This document shows, piece after piece, positions 20,213 through 32,425 of a stretch of 64,000 bases of DNA (the stretch's first letter is position 1; each line of letters starts with the position of its first letter). The stretch covers positions 62,001 to 126,000 of the forward strand of contig FMBT01000320.1 of the NCBI GenBank assembly GCA_900095095.1, given 5' to 3'. The notes under the pieces are model-generated. The model had not been told where the DNA came from. It saw nothing but the letters and a program-made list of their open reading frames with translations, and searched no databases. A program made the translations under genes and the position numbers. Source of the DNA: Fragilariopsis cylindrus CCMP1102 (lineage: Eukaryota > Bacillariophyta > Bacillariophyceae > Bacillariales > Bacillariaceae).

Positions 20213-20400
20213 CACATAATGCTTAGGTTTTTATGGAGGTTATGAATTAACCACAAAATTGGCCATTTAGGCCCCAAAACAGATTTTTCCACCTTTGCAC
20301 AAACCTAAGCTGGATGATCAACACGAAGCACCAAGAGATAGTTCCCTTTGGAATATATGGTGCACCCCATCCATATATTTTGTGATGATTCACCTTTTTG
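20213..20400. repeat. Block P of the repeat element, copy A
   Basis: Contains ACAAGGTTCACATAATG, a GGCC-rich piece, TAAGCTGGATGATCAACAC, CCCTTTGGAATATATGGTGC and ACCCCATCCATATATTT. The reverse complement of this block, with differences, lies at about 57640-57840, just left of the reverse-complemented array B. Block P and the array therefore move together as one unit. Confidence 0.85.
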
Positions 20401-20449
20401 AGTGTACTATATGTCCACAAAACACTGCAAATGGGCCATTTCGGGGGTT

Positions 20450-20680
20450 ATTTGATGTGTGCTGTGTGTGTGAGTGAGCCTACATTATGAGATACCAGTA
20501 TAGTAGGCTTATGAGACTGAGGAATATAACAATTCTCCATCCAATAGGTCAATTGTAAACTTCATAGTTTATTTCTACAAAAACATGACCTTTTAGGTGT
20601 AAATACTTGATGCTAAAGTTATTATTATATACTAGAATAACAAATACTAGTAAAATTTGGGCATGATTTAGTTTTCATAT
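20450..20680. repeat. Terminal block T of the repeat element, copy A
   Basis: From TGTGTGCTGTGTGTG through GAGCCTACATTATGAGATAC, GGTCAATTGTAAACTTCAT and ACAAATACTAG to GGGCATGATTTAGTTTT. The same text runs in the same orientation at 58893-59110. Similarity ends at the TTTAGTTTT run in both copies, which marks a likely element boundary. Confidence 0.87.
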
Positions 20681-21431
20681 TCGAATTGTGGAATCATAAC
20701 AAATACATCGCGATAACAAATACGGTACATCTTGTGCACTACTAGTACCTGTATTCTTTGTTAACGCGAGCAGACTGGCTGTATGGGCAGGTCCCAACGT
20801 GATTGAGCATTCATAATAAAGATCCCCACGGAATTCAAATCCACGAATGAAATAATAATTTATTATTTTGTTGAACGGCGCGCTAACTTACATCCATTTA
20901 AAGTAAAGGGGCATATGGTTGAATGAGCCTCCAACGGTTTTGTGATTTAAAATTCCATTTCAAAAGTAAATGTATATATATATGCTACGATTAAAAACAT
21001 ATATACTGTACTGAAGAATTATTTAAAAATGACAATTAAAAGTAATGCTGGTGTGTGATTTTGGTCGCGTTTAGATTTTTTTTACAACGACGAACTCTCC
21101 TTCCGAACGTGTCCACTTCACACGAACAACAAACCAACCCAACATACTCCAGTAGGCGCAACCGATTTTTGAAAACTGCCAACAGCAAACCAACAAAACA
21201 AGCAACGAATAACATTTTGGTGACAGGTCTACTTCAGAAACAGAGAGTGGTACTGTAGGTTTGATTGATTACCATTACCATTATACAATTAAAAACATCA
21301 GAAGTGAGTGCTGCTGTTGCGTTAACACAAACCAAGCAAGATTCAGCGTAGTCTTTTGTCTTCGTAGTCTTCATTCAACAGTCAAACGACATACGTCGTC
21401 GTCGTCCTAGTACAAGTCCAAAAGTACAAGT
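20681..21431. other. Upstream region of the myosin gene
   Basis: No gene is seen. An open frame at 21055-21258 has no motif. The last 130 bases before the ATG at 21432 are CGT-rich and probably the 5' leader; a short AT repeat lies near 20970. Confidence 0.45.
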
Positions 21432-24400
21432 ATGGAAGTGAATCAACAAGTATGGTTACGTCGTGAATCCAGTCATTGGGGATGGGTACCCGCTGTGATT
21501 GTACGGAAAGAAGAAGAAACTTTGGACAATAATAATAATAATAATAATAATAATAAAGACGAATCGTCTGTCTTTATTCATTTAGTCAATGATCATTCCT
21601 TATCATTAACGGACGATGAACGTCATTACTTCGAGGATGAAAAAGAATTTAAAGTTGTTATTAAAGTAGATAAAGAACAATTAAAATCCGCTGCACATGA
21701 TGATATTAAACTACGTAATATTAATTCATTGACACTTGATGGTAATGGTGGTAGTAGTCCTACTAAAGATCATAAGAAGAATGGTGTTAGTGATAATGAA
21801 TCAAGTAGTATAGCAGTAGTGGTCGGTGGTGTGGATGATTTAATTGGTTTAACCCATTTACATGAACCAGCAATCTTACATGCGTTACGATTGCGATATG
21901 ATAGTGATATTATTTATACATCGACGGGACCTATTTTAATTGCTGTCAATCCCTTTAAACCAATGCCGACATTATATCAAAGGAATGCCATGGATTTATA
22001 TCGTATTCAAGGTGAAAATTCCATGAAAGCCAAATCTGATATTTCACAAACACCAATGAAATCGAAATCAGCTACGAAAAATAGATATAATGGTGCTGCC
22101 TACAACAACAACAAGAAAGGTAACAACAAAACAAAAGAAACGAGATTATCACCGCATGTTTATCAAACAGCGGATGATGCCTATCGACAAATGTTACGTG
22201 GACTTGAAACACAAAAATTAATGCAATTGAAGAAAAGTAAAAATCCCAAAGCAACACCAATTAGACGTGGTGAATCACGAATTGAGGATACAACGAATCC
22301 TGTGGATCAATCGATCCTTGTCAGTGGTGAATCAGGTGCTGGTAAGACCGTTACCACCAAAATTGTTTTAGATTATTTTGCGATGTTAAGTAAGAAATGT
22401 ACTAGTTCTACTGATGACAACAGCAACAACAATAACAATACTACTACTACTACTCCACGTAAAAGTTGGGGTGGTAGTGTAAGTAATGCAAGTCCACGTA
22501 AAAGTTGGGGTGTTGCTACATCAAATTCAAATTCAAAAAATCAAGATCAGGATGTATCAATTGAACAACAAGTCTTACAATCCAATCCAATATTAGAAGC
22601 CTTTGGAAATGCACGTACGATACGAAATGATAATTCATCACGATTTGGTAAATATATTGATATTGCCTTTGATCACAATGGTAAATTAATTGGTGCTTCG
22701 ATTGAAACATATCTGTTGGAAAAAGTACGGCTGATCCATCCGGCCGAGAAGGAACGGAATTATCATATTTTTTATCAATTTTTGTCATCGGCAACTGCCC
22801 AACAACGACAAGAATTCTTTTTAACGACAAAAACTGCCATTGATTTTCGATTATTATCTGATAGTGGTACCTTTGATCGAAGAGATGGTGTTGATGATTG
22901 TCAAACACATTTCGAAATGTTAACGGCCATGGTAAGTGTGCTCTTGTGTTGTGTTGTGCTATGCTGTGCTATGCTGTGCTACCGTATGCTGTTGTAAGCG
23001 TGTTTGTCTTTTGTGCGTACCGTCACTGGTATGTTTGAGTATATGCGTGCGTGCGTGCGTTCGCTTGCGGGGGATGCCATTTATATTTATATGCCTACTT
23101 CTTTTCCCGTTCTGTCCTTCTTTGTATCATCCCCCCATTTGGTCGGATGGAATGGAATAGAATCTGTTTGTTGTGGATGGCATTTTTTTGTTCTGTTTTG
23201 TTGTGCAACATATTGTATCTGCTGTCTATTTCTGGCCTACCATACTTCCCCCCTACATGCCATTTGATTCATGATAAAACATTGTAACTAACTGCCGTCC
23301 GTCCTGCCTTCCTTCCTAATCCCCTCCCCCTTTTATTACATACCGATTAGAAAACAATTGGATTCTCGGAAGAAACGATTTCCTCATTGATGAGATTGAT
23401 ATCAGCAATATTATTTGCTGGTAATATGTCTTTTACACCAAGTGATGATGGTGAATCATGCAAACTCGATAAAACTAAGAGTTCATTGGCATGTGCTGCG
23501 TTACTCGGTATTACATTTGATGGATTATCCACAGCTCTCACGAAGAGATCTATAATTGCTGCGGATGAAACTGTCTTGAAGTTACTAACCATCGAGGAGA
23601 GTGGTAAAGCATGTGAAGCTCTGATCAAAGCTGTATACGGTGCAGCATTTGATTTCATTGTGGAAAAGGTCAATACAAGTTTAGATCGTACGGCAAGTGC
23701 CTCTCGACGTAAGTCTGCTGCTGCTCTGGCTGCAACAGGTGATCCACGTGCTACTCCCGGTGCATCCGGTAGTGCACCAAGTGGTGGTGCATCCATTGGT
23801 GTATTGGATATATTTGGTTTTGAAACTTTTGATTATAACAGTTTTGAACAATTATGTATCAATTATACAAATGAAGCATTGCAACAACAATTTAACCGAT
23901 ACGTATTCAAATTAGAACAACAAGAATATGAAAAGGAAGGTATCCTTTGGAAATTTATTGAATTTCCTGATAATCAAGATGTATTAAATTTAATTGATGT
24001 GAAACATACAGGTATTATGGCATTATTAGATGAACAATGTATACTTCCGAGGAGTACTGATAATAAATTTACACGATACCTGTACGCGAGATGTGATCGT
24101 CATCCAAGATTTTCTGCATCCTCGGCACAACGTGTTGATTATTTATTTTCCATTGAACATTATGCTGGATTAGTAGAATACAACACAGAGGGTTGGTTAG
24201 AAAAAAATAAAGATCAATTACCAGCATCGGCTGCAGAATTAATTAAATCATCTGATTTTGATTTGCTGTTGGACATTAACAGATTTGTTCGTGCGGAAGG
24301 TTCTGGTGCTGGACGTGGTACTGTGGCAACTAAATCTGTTAGTTTTCAATTTGCGAAACAGTTACGTACATTACGTTCCAGAATTGAAACAACTGTACCA

Positions 24401-27400
24401 CATTATATTCGTTGTCTTAAGCCGAATGATGAATTATGTCCTGATTATTTTGAACCAAAAAATATTGTGGAACAATTACGTTGTGGTGGTGTATTAGAAG
24501 CTGTGAGAGTTTCACGTGCAGGATATCCTACACGTTATCCACATGATGTCTTTACTGCACGTTACTATATTTTAGGTAATCGGAAAGATAATGGTCCAGC
24601 GAGTCCATTGTTCAGTCCGGGCGGTAATACTGCATCAATGGATCGTGATCAACGTAATGATGAAGAATTAAAACGTTTGATTGCAAAAATGGCATTAGAT
24701 CTATGGCAGATCGACCATGAACTTCATTTAGCACAGAAAGAATTGGAAAAAAAGAGACGCCAATCACTTCCATTCTACGAAGAAGTACAAACGATACCAC
24801 ATCCATCTGCTGTTGGTCACTTGCTGACACATCAAAAGAAATCACAATTACCAGTTGATTTTGATAAAGATAAAAATTTAGTTGTTGAATCATCAGTGAT
24901 GACACCAGAATTTCAGCGTAAACAATTACGTAAAACTAAAGTCAATGCACATAAGAAATCGACTGGTGGATCGGGAAGTCTGAAGAATGCATCTAATAAT
25001 AATAATCATAAAGTACCACGTCCAGAAAATCGTGAAGATTTCTTAGCATTAGATTTTCCATCCCGATGTGCTGTTGCTGGATTACAATTAGGACGAACCA
25101 AAGTTTTCTTACGTCGTGAGGCATTTGATAGAATTGAAGCCATGAGATCTGAAAAATTCTTCATGGCAGCAGCAACAATTCAAAAAGTTATTCGTGGTCG
25201 ACAAATCCGATTATGGTATACTGATATGAGATATGCAGCAATTATTGTACAATGCTTTTTGCGTATCAAAATCGCTGAACGTAGATTAAGTGCAGAACGT
25301 GTCCGTCGTGCTGCAATCATAATCCAATGTTCATGGCGGGTATTCACATCAAGACAGTATTTCTTCGAAATGCAATTAGCGAGAAGAACTGCTGCTATGT
25401 TTATTCAACGTGCATGGCGTGACTTTAAGAATACACCAGTTGGTCCAACTGATGAAGAAATTGAATCTAGTATCATTCGTGTACAATCACGATGGCGTGG
25501 TAAACAATCAAGGATTCAATATCAAATGTATCTTGCTGCACGTGAACAAGAAGAACGCGAATGTAAGTTAGTCTCAGTAGTCCTTCTATATCTTGTTCGT
25601 CTGCCTTCCCCTTCTCTATTCATCTATTAGTATTTGTGTGTCTACTACTTATCTAACGCTTTCTTTCTTTCTGTAAAACGATCACACATGTGAAGATTTC
25701 GAGCGTGTCGAACGTGAGCGTCAACAACAAGAAGAACGTGCACGTGAATTGGAACTAGAACGTCAAGAACAAGAGGCACGTGAACGAGAACGTGAATTGG
25801 AACCACCACCATCTCAATTATCTCCTGTTAACGAGCATGTACCATCGCCGGTACCATCACCACATCAACAACCTGTTGTTCATGAACGACAGCTTACTCC
25901 TATGCCCGAAGATCAGTACGTGGAATATGATTCTGCTCAACTTGAAGATTTGTTCCATGAAATTACTGAAAATAATTGGGCTGTTGTTGAAAATATTTTA
26001 GATAAAAATCCTGAATTAGCAGAAGCACAGGACGATAAGAGTGGAGAGTTAGCTTTACATAAAATTGCACGTCATTCTGGTGCATGGACGTTATTGATTG
26101 ATATGGTATTGGTTTTATATCCAAAGGCATTGATCCATCGTGATAATATGGGTGCATTACCAATCCATCACGCGTCGGCACATGATAACCTACCTGCACT
26201 AGAAATCATCTATAGTGCCTACAAAGAAGGGATTAATGATACAGATAAGATGGGACGACTACCGATTCATGTTGCAGCAAATTATGATGCTGTTGATGCG
26301 ATTAAGTTTCTTTTAAAGATGTCTCCGGAGGGTGCGTATACTATGGTATACAGACCACCTCATAATTCTGGTGGTGGCTTACCATTACATATTGCATGCC
26401 GTAATCATGGTTCGATTGGTGTCATCACAGCATTATTGGCAGAGAATTTTGCTTCTGCTAAACGTACTGATGAAAATGGCGATTTGCCGTTGCATTTATT
26501 ATTACGATGTGGTGAAGTAGTTGATCCTGTGGTAGTCAAGACATTACTGACGTGCTTTGCTGGTGCTGTTTCACGAACTGATATGAATGGTGATTTACCG
26601 TTGTCGATTGCTATCAAGTATTCATGTTCCTCTACTGTTACGAATTCAATCTTGATGCAATTGCCTGATGCTGCTTCTGCCCTTGATGGTGAAGGACACA
26701 GTCCATTGCATTTAGCATTCTATCATTGTGCTGATGATCGTACCATTATGGGATTGTTAAATCATGCACCGGAATTTGCAACCCAAGAAGATAAGAAGAC
26801 CGGTCTACTTCCTATTCAAGTTGCAACAGATAAGGAACATACCCATTTTATTGTTCATTCTTTATTGAAACGTGATCTACCAATTAATATGAAAGAAAAA
26901 GTTCGTGCACAATTGGTGCCACATCGTTATTCTTGGAATCATGTTGTTGCTAATTGTGATGATTTGTATTATCAGGTTATAACAAAGATTCTGCAGTCTT
27001 GTACACAACCACAAGTATTAGCATTAGCACATATTGAAGGTCCTGATGGTAAGATTGCATTAGCAGCAGCAACACCGGTATGCAAGCACGAGATGCGTGT
27101 GATGTTACGATTGTTTAATACTCTTGAGGTTGTCAATCAACGTCCTGCATACACGAATCCTGATAGTGATACACAAATCTTTTACGCATTACGGTATGAT
27201 CCACCACCACAAGTAGCAGCTGGAGGTGACTTCAGAGTCATTCATGAAGAAAAGTCTGATGGTAACAATGCTGGTGATGATTACGTTGAAGATTTTGATG
27301 ACGTGACCGTGATGTCCACCACGTCCAAGATGAGTACCCGTTCGGCACTAACAACACGAACTCAACATAGTATTGATGATAAACTTAGGATAATTCGTCG

Positions 27401-28499
27401 TGAAAAGGGACAACAAGTTATTGCTAAATTGACCTCCAAGTCAGAAATTGTTGAACGTGAACTTAAGATTCGCAAGGATTTTCATTTGTCACGTCATTAT
27501 GTTCCTGCTGTTATTAGTGTCCATCATACCGTACAGCACGCAGCATATTCTGAAGCAATGGCTGAACCTGGATATTGCATCACGATGGAAGGTGCCGATA
27601 CAACAGCTGAGAATCTCATGCTCGATATGCGCAAACAAGGAAAAGCATTCCCAGAAAAGGCATTGAAACGAATTGGTATTAGTTTATTGCATATTCACGA
27701 GCATGGAATTATTCATGGTGATTTTGGTACGCACAATATTGGTAAATTTGGTTCACGATGGAAATTATTAGGCGTTGGTGGTAGTATTCCCTTAGGACGA
27801 CCAACGAATCCATCACGTGGTTTTTATCATCCCCCTGAATCAATTGTTGTTGAAAATCGACGATCGACTAATCCTATGGGCAAGAAGTCCTATAACTCAA
27901 GTGTTGTTTCCATTCCTGCTCATCCAACATACGACATTTGGGGATTCGGTGTTGTCTTATATGAAGGTATTGCTGGGCTACCTCTTGGTCCATACGCGTG
28001 TCGTGGAAAGAGATCAATGAGCTCAAGTGAGGTTGCTAAAATTGGTTTATGGGATGACAACAGTCTGAGGAAGGCCTTGAAGCACATCCCCGACCATACC
28101 GATGGTGGTGCTGCCCGTGATCTTATTAAATTCATCTTGAATCCGGATCCAAATAAACGTGCAACATCAATGCGACAAGTATTAGAACATCCTTTCTTTG
28201 GTGGAGAACAGCAACGAGGACAACAAATCCAACAACCCGACCAAGTAACAGGTATGGAAAGACAAGTTAACGGTGTTATGAGAGGTAGCTCCCATAGTCA
28301 CCAGCTTCATGTCCAGCAACAACAGCAGCAACCCGAAGCCATTCAGAAGATGGGATCAGGATCGACTGATTACTCAATCGAAAACAATGAGAATGGTGTG
28401 AAGGGACGTACAAGTGGTGAATCAATGAAGTCCGGAAGAAGTTTTGGGGGATTCCGTAAATTCAAGAACACGTTCCGTGCTACTAGTAAACAAGAATAG
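21432..28499 (+). CDS. Myosin motor / IQ / ankyrin-like / pseudokinase fusion protein (3 exons)
   Basis: Exons 21432-22931, 23351-25562 and 25696-28499 (GTAAGT donors, AG acceptors) give 2171 residues. The motor is complete: P-loop GESGAGKT at 299-306, switch I NDNSSRFGKYI from 399, switch II DIFGFE at 653-658, and the actin-side segment VPHYIRCLKPND near 855. Variable inserts rich in N, T and S lie near residues 30-45 and 325-365, and about 165 extra residues lie before the GRTKVFLR converter end. Five IQ-like motifs follow (about 1095-1230), then an R/E-rich helix. Ankyrin-like repeats (GALPIHHA, GRLPIHVA, GDLPLHLL, GHSPLHLA) cover about 1313-1620. A kinase-like fold at about 1810-2075 keeps HGDFGTHN, PPE and DIWGFG but has GVG where DFG is expected, so catalysis is doubtful. 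It is probably an actin-based motor with a protein-binding tail; the cargo is unknown. Confidence 0.88.
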
Positions 28500-29104
28500 T
28501 AAAGTACGATATTCGTGACATTGTACTGCATTGCTTGCTTACATCCAAAACGTTGTTTCGTGGAAAACACGCACTGAATGAAAGGATGCCATGCAAAACA
28601 GCAGTTTTATTTTAAATAGTGTATATGGGACTCGAACATCAACAAGAAAAATAATTATTCCATATAGTAATTATAAAAAAGATAGAGAAAATGTATTTAT
28701 TTCATAATCCAAAGTACTTAATTCTTCCTGATTAAATACTAAACTGTAGGCATTATTCAATAATGTGTATGAGTCCTCCTTTTTTGGTAACTTTTGTTGT
28801 GTCTACAAGCTCCAAGTGACGATCGACGCCTATTAGGGTGCGCCAGCTTTTTAACTAAAAAAAATTGATTCTTAAAAATGACACGCCTGCACGCGTTGTT
28901 TTCTCTTGTATTTGCGATAATTCAGAAATGTCATTATTATTTTTTAATTACGTCCTAATGGATTTGACCATGGTGGGTCCATTTTAGACAACATCCAATG
29001 AATGAATATAGACAAAATCATACTCATTCAAACAAGCAACTCAACTACTACTACTGCGCTCCTTTTTAATTTCAAAGTCCTCTTCTCTAAGCCAAAATAT
29101 CATT
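28500..29104. other. 3' flank of the myosin gene, no gene seen
   Basis: AT-rich, with poly-A/T runs near 28660 and 28855. It is the likely 3' UTR followed by intergenic sequence. No open frame is worth naming. Confidence 0.45.
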
Positions 29105-29612
29105 TAAGAAAAAAATAAACAACAACAGCAACAGCACCATGATTCGTTGCCCCGACATCAAGCCTACAACCGATCGATCGATTGATTGATATATCGACCA
29201 TAAAAGAATTAGAATAAGTCAATGATATCAAAATAATGTGAGAGGAATGATGATGGAGATGGTAGTCCACCCAACGGCATGGAGGTGCGCTACTTATTGC
29301 TAGATCGGTGAGACGATGAAGGCATATCACTGATATGAATCGTGTCTATTGATACTACTCCAACAGACATTGCCATACGGTTAATCCGGGAAAATTAGTT
29401 GGGATTGATTTGGACGGATGGGGAAAATGCTATGAGGATGTAAATGGGTGGCAGGCAAATTTCGAATCGCCAGGAAGAGGTGCATAAGAGAGAAGAATCA
29501 AAAATTAAATAATGGATTAATAGATAAAGTGCTAGTACAGATGTCTCTATTATTGTTATATTAGTCAATGTGATAATTTTCATTGTTATTTGTACATTAA
29601 GAGAGGATCCAC
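29105..29612. repeat. Dispersed repeat copy 1 (blocks X and inverted W/Z)
   Basis: About 29155-29365 (block X: GATATCAAAATAATGTGAGAGG, GGCATGGAGGTGCG, GAAGGCATATCACTGATATG, CCAACAGAC) matches 54650-54900 directly. About 29424-29612 (block W/Z: GGTGGCAGGCAAATTTCGAA, GTGCATAAGAGAGAAG, ACAGATGTCTCTATTATTG) matches 32283-32423 in reverse complement. The two halves are therefore joined in a different relative orientation from that in the other copies. Confidence 0.82.
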
Positions 29613-29753
29613 GTAACGCAGTACTGTAGTTTCATTTAAGAATAACAATCGAATTCCTTCATTATGGCATTTACTTTTTTATCTGCATTTTCTTGCTGCT
29701 ACTGTTGCTACTATCCGGTTGATCGTTGTCAACAACCGCTTCGTGTGTCTTCG

Positions 29754-31078
29754 TTACTTCTTGTCAGATGATGACTGCGTGCAATTATCATTCTTGGTGT
29801 TGATCGAGGTGGAGGAGACAGTGTCGGTAGATGTCGAAGTTGACAACGATGTTAGCATTGTAATAGAAGTACCAGCCTTAATGCCACCGTTATCGTCGGT
29901 TCGTCCATCTTCCTGTAGTAGATGCTTGGGCAATTGCAATAATGCATCGTTAGGATCCTTACATAAGAGGGTATACAAACCTTCCAAATGAATTGTTTCA
30001 TCGGTCACTGCCGACATTAGCAGCGAAGATTCCGTAGTGCTTGAAGAGGCAGAAGCAGCGAAATAGTTCGCTATACAATCGAGAACTTCATTCATCACTT
30101 TTTCCTGTTTATGCTTATCGCATGCTAAATTGAAAGCCGTTGAAGTCGACTCGGTTCCATCGTCTCGGTTCCTTTGAGTACCCTCACAAAAGACGAAAAC
30201 ATCATAATCCAGCCTTTAATACTATCTTGAATATCTGAAATTTCTTCAGGGGCAGTCCAGTGAATAGGTAACATATTTCCATGTTCGGGTTCACATGGTA
30301 TAGTCAATGTCATCGGATCCCAATCAACAAAATACAAAAGCCTTGTTCCAGAAAAAATTCCAATGTTAGCCATGAGCAATCTCCCCACCAAATTACATTC
30401 ATTAATGTCTTCTTTTTTTAGGTGATTATTTTGTCTAAGTCGTTTCCAGACTGCTGAAAAACATTCATCAACAAGATCGGTGGTTCCATTTTCAATTCGA
30501 TCGTAACAGATAATGAAATGCAAAACGTTCCATTCTTCATCAGCATATGTACTCAATAATCCTTCTCTCAATTCTTCATCGAACTGACCCAGCTCAGATC
30601 CAAGTTCTGCCAGCAGCGGAATGCGTGATAGATTTTTCAAATTGTATGCCATATTACCCCCTTGACGACGTCCCGCCCACATGATAGGATACATTCCAAA
30701 TTTTTTTTCCGACAGTACATCGGGGAAATATCGAATTGCCTTCGCTATCTTTCTTTCGTCATCATACCAGTCTTCGTCAACGATAGTCTTTGTCAAACCA
30801 CGCTCTCTTTCTTCACGTTCCGCTTCTGCTACATTACCAATCATTATTAATTTTTGGACAGCAGTTCTTACTTTTGAAAGGAATTCATTCGCAATACTGT
30901 TTACGGCCTGATTAATTTGTCCATTGATAAATGGTGGAAGCTCTGACTTGGATCTACTGCCAAGAATCGAAAGGACTTTTTGTCCCTCCGGTGACAGCAG
31001 GTGTTCTGCTTGTAATTGCTGCTGCTGAAGTAGTTCGTCCTCCTGACGACGATGCTCGTTGTTTTCATGATGATTCAT
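29754..31078 (-). pseudogene. Ankyrin-type diatom protein, frame-broken
   Basis: Two minus-strand frames form one gene. The 5' part (31078 to 30125, first ATG at 31078) has phrases typical of a diatom ankyrin-like family: FGMYPIMWAGRRQ, IPLLAELGSELGQFDEEL, NLVGRLL, YFVDWDP, MLPIHW and DSIKGW. It stops at 30125 with a short nonsense tail. The 3' part continues in another frame as AFNLACDKHKQEKVMNEV and runs to 29754 with an S/T-rich end. Compared with family members as I recall them, about 15 residues seem to be lost at the junction (about 30130-30190), together with one frame shift. The N-terminus is Q/E-rich. Ankyrin folds bind other proteins; no partner is visible. It could be a recent pseudogene, a sequencing error, or an allele. 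Confidence 0.7.
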
Positions 31079-31467
31079 CGTTTTATTAGTATCGATTCGA
31101 TTCCTTTCTTGACTCGACTCAACTCGACTCACTCCTCTAACTAGATTATATTGCGGTAGATAAAATATTTTGAATTCAAAGCAGAAGATGATTATTTGAA
31201 GGATGTCACCGAATGAGAAGAGTGAACATAAATTAAATAATAATAATGAAGTGTGGGTGTTGTTTCAAGTTTCAAGTTGCGCAAATAATGGATCAGTACA
31301 AAACGAGTAGAATTTGTACGTGAACTGTGCTGGTTTACAAGAACGACAAGAATGACAAGAACAACAAAAACAACAAAAACTACATGAACAACGAACACCA
31401 GCACCAGCATGTACACAGCACCGGCACCAGCCCCAGCCCCAGCACCAGCACCATCGTCGTCGTACCT

Positions 31468-31498
<31 letters not shown>

Positions 31499-32089
31499 TG
31501 CTTGTTGTCGCATCAAATGTTTTGAGATGTTATTTACCTTTTGCTTGTTTGTGAACTGTACTGATTTTCAAATTCTCACAGGACTGCCTGGTAACGAGTA
31601 CAGGTAGTAAAAGTGCCGTTGTTAGATCTACGCCGTTTAAATCTTCGATCTTATAAGAGGAAAACAAGTTTGACTAAGAACTTCATGATGTGTGTGTGTG
31701 TGTGGCTGTGTTCAGAAGGCTAGGCGTGGATGTGCGGTAGTTGGCAGCATCAACACAATGTCTCTTGTTCGCTAAATGGCAAGATGACTGAGACCCGTTA
31801 TACTCGTGCGAAAATCAGTATACTTTTTCATGTACTTATGACTCAAAAAAAGTGCATCGATCGAAATGCCAGGTACATGAAATAACCTACCCCAATATGG
31901 GCTAATATCGGATGAGGTTATTTCATGTTTTTTTTTTTTCATTCTGTCTTTTTGGTCTGTCCTCCCGTATGGGTCCCACTTTTCACTTTTTTCATCTCCA
32001 TTAACAATCTTGTTTTTTTTACATGTACTAGTACGGTACTCCTATTCATACAACAACAACAAATCAATACATTGAATTAAAATAAACCA
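31079..32089. other. Intergenic region with microsatellites and a hairpin
   Basis: AAC/GAC-type repeats at 31340-31450, a CT run near 31470-31500 and a GT run near 31690. An inverted repeat at about 31873-31930 pairs CATGAAATAACCT with AGGTTATTTCATG across a loop of about 32 bases. No coding sequence is recognised. Confidence 0.5.
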
Positions 32090-32425
32090 TGGTAGTTTAA
32101 TGTGAGGGAAATAGTGCCGATGAGGGTCCACCCAGCGGCATAGAGATGCGGCTACTATTCATTTAATTAAGTTGATTCTACTAAGACACGAATGATTTTG
32201 ATTTTTTTGAAAAATACGACGACCATATCTGTTGTTAATGGATTAACTTTTAATGAACTGATAACAATGCAAATAATTGCATTATGATAGAGACATCTGT
32301 ACTAGCACTTCATCTACTACTCCATTATTTAATTTTTGATTCTTCTCTCTTATGCACCTCTTCCTGGCGATTCGAAATTTGCCTGCCACCCATATACATC
32401 CTCATAGCATTTTCCCCAAACATTA
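32090..32425. repeat. Dispersed repeat copy 2 (X end, Z, W)
   Basis: About 32100-32160 matches the end of block X (CACCCAGCGGCATAGAGATGC). About 32225-32310 matches block Z, with GAGACATCTGTACTAGCAC. About 32310-32423 is the reverse complement of 29424-29530, with TGCACCTCTTCCTGGCGATT and CCTCATAGCATTTTCCCC. It forms an inverted pair with the copy at 29424-29562, enclosing the broken ankyrin-type gene. Confidence 0.83.
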
